In this document: piece after piece, positions 57,791 through 64,000 of the stretch
Position numbering within the stretch: position 1 is the stretch's first letter
Layout: each line of letters begins with the position of its first letter
Origin: Acanthamoeba lenticulata
Lineage: Eukaryota > Discosea > Longamoebia > Acanthamoebidae
Direction of reading: 5' to 3'
Length of the DNA: 64,000 nucleotides
Assembly: GCA_002179805.1 (NCBI GenBank)
Contig: NAVB01000199.1
Location: forward strand, 42,611-106,610
Translations under genes and position numbers: made by a program
Notes under the pieces: generated by a model
What the model saw: the letters and a program-made list of their open reading frames with translations, nothing else
What the model was told of the DNA's origin: nothing
The model's database searches: none

Positions 57791-60478
57791 TTAGAACTCG
57801 AAGTGGTCAAAGTGGTCAAAGCTTTCGTCGTCGTCAGCCTCGACTTGCCTGGCCGAGACCTTGTTGGGGAAGTGGCCGTCAGAGCGGCTGCCGGGGGCGG
57901 CCGGCGCCGGGGAACCGTTGGCAGGCATGACGACGAGGGGGTGCATCATGTCGTTGTCCTCGTGCTCCAACATGTGGCAATGCCACACGAACCAACCCAC
58001 GTATTCCTACAGGAATAGACGCGAGTCAGTGATCTTCCGGGCGTGCGGGCATGAAAACAGCAGTGCAGGTATGTGTGAACCTTGAAGGTGGCCATGATTG
58101 TGGTCACTTCACCAGGGTTGGACCTCGCGACGTCCTTCCAGCCCATTTCGTTTTCATCCGGCGGGCTGCAACAGTCAGAGGCAAGGTCAGCTCACACATG
58201 ACTCTCGAACAGTGCGTGGGGACTGGAGAGGACAACATACCGGGCGGGGCCAGTGAACTGCGGAGGCTGACCATCGACGAAGGAGGTTGTGTTCAAGGGC
58301 CTCCGCTGCAGGATGCGGAACTGGACCAGATGCACGTGAATCGGGTGCGTAAGCGGCGTCAGGTTGATGAGATTCCAGATCTCGGTGGTGCCCACGATGG
58401 GCGTTTCCTCAGGCTCCTCGTGGAAATGGCGCCCGTTGAGAAGGAACGCGACGGGGGCAGCTGCAATTGAGAGCAAGGCAAGTGAGAACCGGGACCTCCG
58501 ACACACCAGTCCTTCCTTACGAGACACAGTACGTACCACCCGTCGGAGTGGCAACGATACGCATGGTGATGTTACGAACCTACGCGCAGACCGCCGCAGC
58601 CGCAGGTGAGTCGAGGCGCTCCACTCGCGAGGAGCGAAAAAGAACGGAAAAGGCGCAGTGGCGAGGAGGTGAGATGGGATGGGTACGTGAGCGATCTCCT
58701 GGGGAGGGATCTCATCGAGCTTGGGGAGAGGGGGCAGGTGCGCCACATGCTTGAGCGAGGGGAAGCTGTAGGGCCGCTCAGCGCCGCCGGTGGCCGACAC
58801 GCGGAACTGCAGGAGCTGCTGGAAGCGCTCCTCAGCGTCACCTGCAACAACAACAGCAGCACAAGGCGACAAGCATGAGAATCATCAGAGACGTAGCGGG
58901 GCGCCGAGAAAGGCGAGTCAGTGTACCAGGCTGGTTGGAGAAGCCGGCCTGGGCAGTGTTGCGGAGGAAGAGGGTCTCGCCCGTATAGCCGTAGAAGTCG
59001 ATGATGATGTCGGCCCGCTCCGAAGGACCCAGCACGAGATCCTTCACACGCACGGGCTCGTTCAGGAACCCACCATCGGTACCGATCTTCATTGGTTGGT
59101 TGGGTTTGGGTTGGCGTGAGTTAGTGCAATTGGGCCAATCGGAGGAGGGTCGTCAGGCCTGAGCAGCGCGGAGCCGCCGGCGTACCTGCCAGATGGCCGG
59201 ACCGTTCTCCACATGCATGCGCACGAAGCGCGAGTTGCACGCGTTGAGCACGCGGAAGCGGTAGGCGCGAGGCTGGACCTCGAAGTAGGGGTAGGCTTTG
59301 CCGTTGATCACCGGCGTGTCGCCAGCAAAGGCACCCCACCTGAACGGGTAGAACGGCTGTTGTGTTGCCCCGAAGGCGCCAATGACAAAGTGAGCTTCTC
59401 TTGACAACTCTTTCTATAAAACAAAAGGGGCGAACGAACCAAGCCATTGGCCTGAAGGATGCGGTCTTGAATGACCAGCGGCATCTCGTACTCACCGCGA
59501 GGCAAGCCCAGGAGGTGCTCGTCCTTGTCGCGCAGGAAGTAGAACCCTATTATTCATGATGCGCATGGATCATCAGCGCCTGACCATTGGGCGATGCAGG
59601 CACACGCGAAAGAGCAACAAAGAGAAAAGCGCACCGGCAAGACCGCCGTGGACGTTGGAGCGGGTGCGGGACATCACGTGGTCGTGATACCACATGGTGA
59701 GCGGCAGCTGCTTGTTGGGGTAGTGGAACACGTATTCCTCGCCTTGCTCGATGTAATCGAGCGGGTATCCATCGCTGTCGGGCTGGACGTGGGCACCGTG
59801 GAGATGGACCACGCTCGACGAGTTGGGCGGATTCGCAATCCCCACTGGCGTGTGGAGGAAAGCTTGGTGGTCAGTTTCTTCATCCATAGGAAGACCAGCG
59901 AAGAAGAACGGCCAAGAGGTCACGGGAAGGCGACGCGTACTGTCCTCGGTAAGCAGCAGCTGCGTGGGCAGGAGGTGGCCCTCGGGAAGCCTGTTCTGCC
60001 AGTTGACCCAGGTCCGTCGACCCACTTCAGCCTCGAAAGTGAGGCCAGGGTAGCTCCCTCCGTAGCCGTAAAGCTGGCACGATCACGAGTACCCTCGGTG
60101 AGGCGCTTTGCCTTTTGGTGGAGAGCGGTGGAGAGCAAGCAAAAATGAAAGAGAAAAGAGTGTCACTGTACATCGACAATAGGCAGGTCGGGATGGAACT
60201 GGTGCTTGTACACGCCAATGGTCACGTTGTAGCGGTCGATGCCGCCGCACCGATCGTAGGGTTGGTGCACCAGCGGTTTGGGCAGCGGCTGAATCCAGCG
60301 GGTGAGGTTCACCGAGGGAGGCGTTTGGGCCATCTGCACGCACAACAAGAAAGGTGAGATGGCGAACGAGTCTCTACAGGCAGATGGCGAGACGCACCAA
60401 GGGAGCAACTCCGCACAGAACAATGAACAAGGTTGCCACAACCAAGTGGAGCGAGCTGGGGCTCTTGGGCAGCATCAT
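57791..60478 (-). CDS. CotA/bilirubin-oxidase-type multicopper oxidase, copy B
   Basis: This has the same order of exons and motifs as copy A: signal peptide (MMLPKSPSSLHLVVATLFIV), [26 protein letters not shown] (near 59806), [16 protein letters not shown] (near 58330) and [13 protein letters not shown] (near 57970). Copy B differs in a longer C terminus ending DHFDHFEF and in several linker residues. Introns differ much more than exons, and some short exon blocks (for example around the HLHGAH and HPIHVH exons) are nearly identical in DNA, which suggests a fairly recent duplication or gene conversion. An alternative ATG three bases downstream exists. Confidence 0.93.
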
Positions 60479-61236
60479 CACCGGGTACTGCGAGTGACGA
60501 GCCAAAGGCAAAGGACTGGGCCAGCTGATTCAGTTGTTTACTAGTTGTGATCGTTGTATTGACTCCTGTGGACAGAGGCCTCCGCTTTTTTGTATTGTGA
60601 GAACTGCCAAGGGCGTCAAGTCACCAAGAGGCATGCGTCATTGGTGACTGTGATCGCTTCAAGACAGTTCCTCAACGTTGGCCTTGGCATAGTTCCTCTT
60701 AAACCACGGCGGCAGCCTGCATAAACCGCCATACACCACACCGAAAACACGAAACCTTCAAAATTTGTGCTAGGCGCACGCAACGGGCCACGACGCACGC
60801 GGCTGAGGAGTCGAGTCACAACAAAAAAAAGCACCTTTCCTAAAGCGACAACTAAACAAGCTGCCAAAACAATAAGCATTAAAGAACCCAAGTGGGGCCT
60901 TGCTGATTCCTCACGCAAGCCTATGTCAACTGCCAGCAGGGAGTGGTCGCAGTAGTGTAGCGCAAGATTTGTGTTTCCGGCTGAAGCGGGAGCGGCATGG
61001 CCTCATGCTGAGTGGCAACGGCGCCCCGCCGGTTTTGGCAGGCAAAGAAAGAAAAGAAACCAAAAATAAAGCGGCCGCTTGCCGTGGGTTGGTAAGGCGA
61101 AAGGCCTCGATCTGCGGAGGCAAGCAAGCAAGCAGCCATCGAAAGATCGTCCTCTCCCCTCTATTAGGACACCTCGCCGACGGAGCGCTAGGGGTAGGCG
61201 CACCCGGTGCTCCAGCCCATCGAGGGGGGAATAGAA
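60479..61236. other. Divergent intergenic region between oxidase B and LRR-PP2C
   Basis: This holds the oxidase B promoter (CGTCAAGTCACC and CATTGGTGA blocks) and the leader of the LRR-PP2C gene. A minus-strand frame at 60616-60918 has no ATG in a credible place and AT-rich codons unlike the neighbours; it is not called. Confidence 0.45.
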
Positions 61237-63959
61237 ATGGGGAACAATACCGTTAAAGCTCATGGAGGAAAGCGCGATGACGACCACCGGAATCATTCAG
61301 CGGGAGGAAGCGAGGAAGGAGGTGATTTGAGGAGAGAAATTGAGGCCAAAATGGTGACGGCGCGACAGACATTCGCCCTTGACCTACAAGGAAGCAAGTT
61401 ACGCGCCCTTCCGAAGGGGGTGTTCGAGATAAAGGAACTCGCGTCGCTTAATGTGAGCGGTAACGAGCTGACGGCGCTCGAGGAAGAGGTGGTTCGAATG
61501 CTGCCGGCCTTGACCTGCTTGCGGATGAATGGAAACAAGCTAGGGGGACTTCCTTCGCTCAGCAGTGGCGCACTGAAAGGTCTCGAGGTGCTTGATATTG
61601 GCAAAAATCGGCTACGATCGCTTCCGAGCAGCATCGGCGACCTCGAAGCCCTCGAACGACTCATTCTGCATTGCAATCTGCTCGAAACCCTGCCGGCTGA
61701 AGTGGGCCTCTTGCGCAACCTGACCGTGCTTGATCTCAGCACCAACAACCTGAAACAGTTGCCGCCCGAAGTCGGCCGGCTGCAGTCCCTGAAGAGCCTT
61801 GACATCGACAACAATCGGCTGAGGTCGGTACCTCACGAGTTCGGCGATCTTGCCAGCCTCACGCAGCTCACCTGCTCTAACAACCTCTTCGCCGACTTTC
61901 CCGAACCCTTCTGTCGGTTAAGCTTTTTGAAGACTCTCAACATCTCGTGTAATCGCATCTCCCACCTTCCGGCCGAGATCGTGCAGCTCGGTGAGTCCAT
62001 CACCGAGCTGGACCTCAGCAGCAACCGCTTTGTCCACTTTCCCGAGCCTCTCGCCGGTTGCCGGTCTCTCATCACTCTTCGCTTCACCGACAACAAACTG
62101 GAAGAATTGGCCGACAACATCAACCAGCTCAGCGAGCTCGCCACCTTCGACATCTCCCACAACAAACTCACGCACCTTCCGCGCCACCTCGGTGAAATGA
62201 CCGTACTCATGGATCTCAACCTCGGTTTCAACCGCCTCAACTCTCTGCCGACCGAACTCGGCCAGCTCTCCTTCCTGGGCAAGCTCCACCTCGGCCACAA
62301 CATGCTCTCGGCCCTTCCGGTCGAGCTGGCCAACATCTCCTTCATCCAAGAGCTCGACCTTTCCCACAACGGCCTGAGCGACCTGCCCATCGAGCTCTTC
62401 CATCTCGACAAGCTCCAGACACTCAAGCTCAACAGCAACCACCTCTCCACCCTTCCGCCCGAGCTGGGCCGGCTCTACCGCCTTACTCATCTCAGCGTCG
62501 CCGACAACCAGCTTACTGGCCTCCCGGCCGAGATCGCCCAGCTCACGCGCCTTCAGGTGCTGTCGCTTTTCCAGAACGCCATCCGCGAGCTGCCCGAGGG
62601 GATGGGCACGATGAAGCAACTCGAGAACCTGTGTCTGGGCGACAACCTGCTCGACGAGGCCGGTATCGCGGCGATCACAGAGAAGGCAGGCATGGTCGCG
62701 CTGGAGCAGCTTGTCCTGAACGGCAACAGGCTGACGTCGATCCCAGAGGGATTGTGCAACCTGACCACGCTCAAGGAGCTCTACCTCAGCCGGAACGAGA
62801 TCGCCGAGCTGCCTGAGGCCATCACGCGGCTGCACAAGCTGCGCATATTCGACGTGGCCGACAATGCCATCGCGGTGCTGCCGCCCTGCATCTCGGTCCT
62901 GACCTCGCTGCGCGAGATCAACCTCTCCTACAACCGGATCAGCGGCATTCCGCCCGAGTTTGTGAAGTTGACCAACCTATGCGTGCTGTACCTCATGCAC
63001 AACAACCTCACCGACCTCCCCGAGGACTTCCCGGCCATGCGCAGCGGCCACTGCTACCACATGGACCTCGAGGACAACCTCATCCCCGACCTCGCCCTCC
63101 TCCTGGGCACGGCCAAGCGCAAGAAGCGCAAGCGCACGGCCTCTCGTCTCAAGGACGCGGAGAAGCTCAATCGCTCCAAGAGCGAGAAGTCTCGCGTTGC
63201 TGGCATCTCCGAGATGATGGGCAAGCGGCCCCACATGGAGGACACCGTCTCCTCCCACCTCGCCTTTTCGGGCATCGATGGTGCGTCACCTGTGCTCTCT
63301 CCCTTAAAGTCTTAATCGCAATTGACGCTCGGGGCATGTGGCGGAGCAGGCGACGACTTTTTTGCCGTCTTTGATGGGCACGCCGGACGAGCGTCGGCCG
63401 TGTTCGCGGCGGAGCATTTCCACGGCGTGCTGGCCAAAAAGGTGATAGAGGAGAACGGGCAGAGCCTGCCCGTCGGCAAGCGGCGTGGGTCGAAGGACAA
63501 GGGCAAGGACAAGTTCGACAGCGACGAGACGCGCTACCTCTCGCCGCGCAAGAGGGCCGCCTTCTGGAACAAGCGCGCGATGAAGAAGTCAAAGGAAATT
63601 GCGCGGGTCAAGGAGCAGAGCGACGACACGCCAGCCTTGCCTGTCGAGCGGACTGACACCACGCCAAGAGGCAAGGACGAGGACGGCGACCCGTCAAGCG
63701 CCGATCTTGGGAATTGCGAAGAGGAAGAGGAGGAGGACGCAGCAACGACGGCAACGACGACGACGGCGGCGGGCGAGGATGAGGAGATCAATGACGACGA
63801 CTCGACCACCGTCAATTTTCCCAAGGGCGTGGAAAAAGGCGGACCTAAGGAGGCGCACGCGGCGTTCACCGCGCTGGTCAACAGCTTCCTGGAGATGGAC
63901 GAGCTCATGAAGGACAACAGAGACGGTGCGACGGCGGTGGTCACTCTGGCCTCTATGAG
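61237..63959 (+). CDS. LRR-PP2C phosphatase (PHLPP-like architecture), 3' end outside window
   Basis: Exon 1 (61237-63280) and exon 2 (63350-63959) join in phase; a GTACGC donor at 63960 leads out of the window. The first residues MGNNTVK could be myristoylated. More than twenty leucine-rich repeats of the LPxEIGxLxxLxxLDLSxN type (Shoc2/RSU1 class) follow. A basic linker (KRKKRKRTASRLKD) leads to a PP2C domain: GISEMMGKRPHMEDTV, FFAVFDGHAG and DGATAVV. A Lys/Glu-rich insert of about 140 residues interrupts the phosphatase domain. The LRR plus PP2C order recalls PHLPP and the regulatory part of fungal adenylate cyclase; no cyclase domain is visible here. Confidence 0.9.
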
Positions 63960-64000
63960 GTACGCAGTTCGTTAAAGCGCATTTTTTATATATTATATAT

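Noticed and set aside
60616..60918. Minus-strand frame with a hydrophobic segment
   Set aside because: No good ATG, AT-rich codons unlike neighbours and no splice support.
61918..62835. Long minus-strand frame opposite the LRR array
   Set aside because: It is a repeat-driven shadow; its product has no family pattern while the plus frame has perfect LRRs.

Overview
The window is eukaryotic nuclear DNA. Genes are GC-rich and dense, and most are broken by many short introns (about 60-110 bp). The gene set (PEX6, ZW10, TFIIH TFB5, eL43, uL29, a heterotrimeric G alpha, DnaJ with a CaaX box, LRR-PP2C, a SAM-domain protein, a fungal-type Zn2Cys6 regulator, a stand-alone pro-kumamolisin domain, multicopper oxidases) and the intron style fit a free-living amoebozoan close to Acanthamoeba. 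The species call is an inference. No plasmid, phage, CRISPR array or transposon was seen.

Layout. 1-9000: 3' end of an unknown helical protein; a 72-bp-arm inverted repeat; PEX6 (10 exons); a small spliced gene on the minus strand; a Pro/Gln/Tyr-rich repeat protein; an unrecognised conserved minus-strand gene; ribosomal protein L35. 9000-19000: tRNA-Gln(CTG) on minus; a Ydj1-type DnaJ; TFB5/GTF2H5; RPL37A divergent from dihydrolipoamide dehydrogenase (DLD, 13 exons, with two H/ACA-like snoRNA copies in its introns); a stand-alone pro-kumamolisin domain; a G alpha subunit. 19000-31000: a SpoU/TrmH-family methyltransferase, a PX-domain protein, a GST, a five-TM glycoprotein and a calcineurin-like phosphoesterase. 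31000-46000: a membrane-anchored purple acid phosphatase; a possible permuted tRNA; ZW10; a SAM/zinc-motif/HMG-like protein; a tyrosine phosphatase; a small unknown protein; a Zn2Cys6 factor. 45500-54300, all minus: an APC-family amino-acid permease, an OCA2/P-protein-like transporter, a sarcosine-oxidase-like flavoenzyme and a secreted beta-helix protein. 54700-64000: two tandem CotA-type multicopper oxidases on minus, then an LRR-PP2C gene cut by the window end.

These genes are neighbours rather than a pathway. Small links are visible: PEX6 imports peroxisomal enzymes and the sarcosine-oxidase homologue ends in a PTS1-like tripeptide; uL29 and eL43 are both large-subunit ribosomal proteins and share an upstream element; the duplicated oxidases share promoter blocks.

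Most exon joins quoted here were checked by reading-frame phase and by family similarity recognised by eye, not by transcript data. Least certain are the 5' end of the methyltransferase gene, the identity of the five-TM protein, and the tRNA-like locus at 34.3-34.4 kb.
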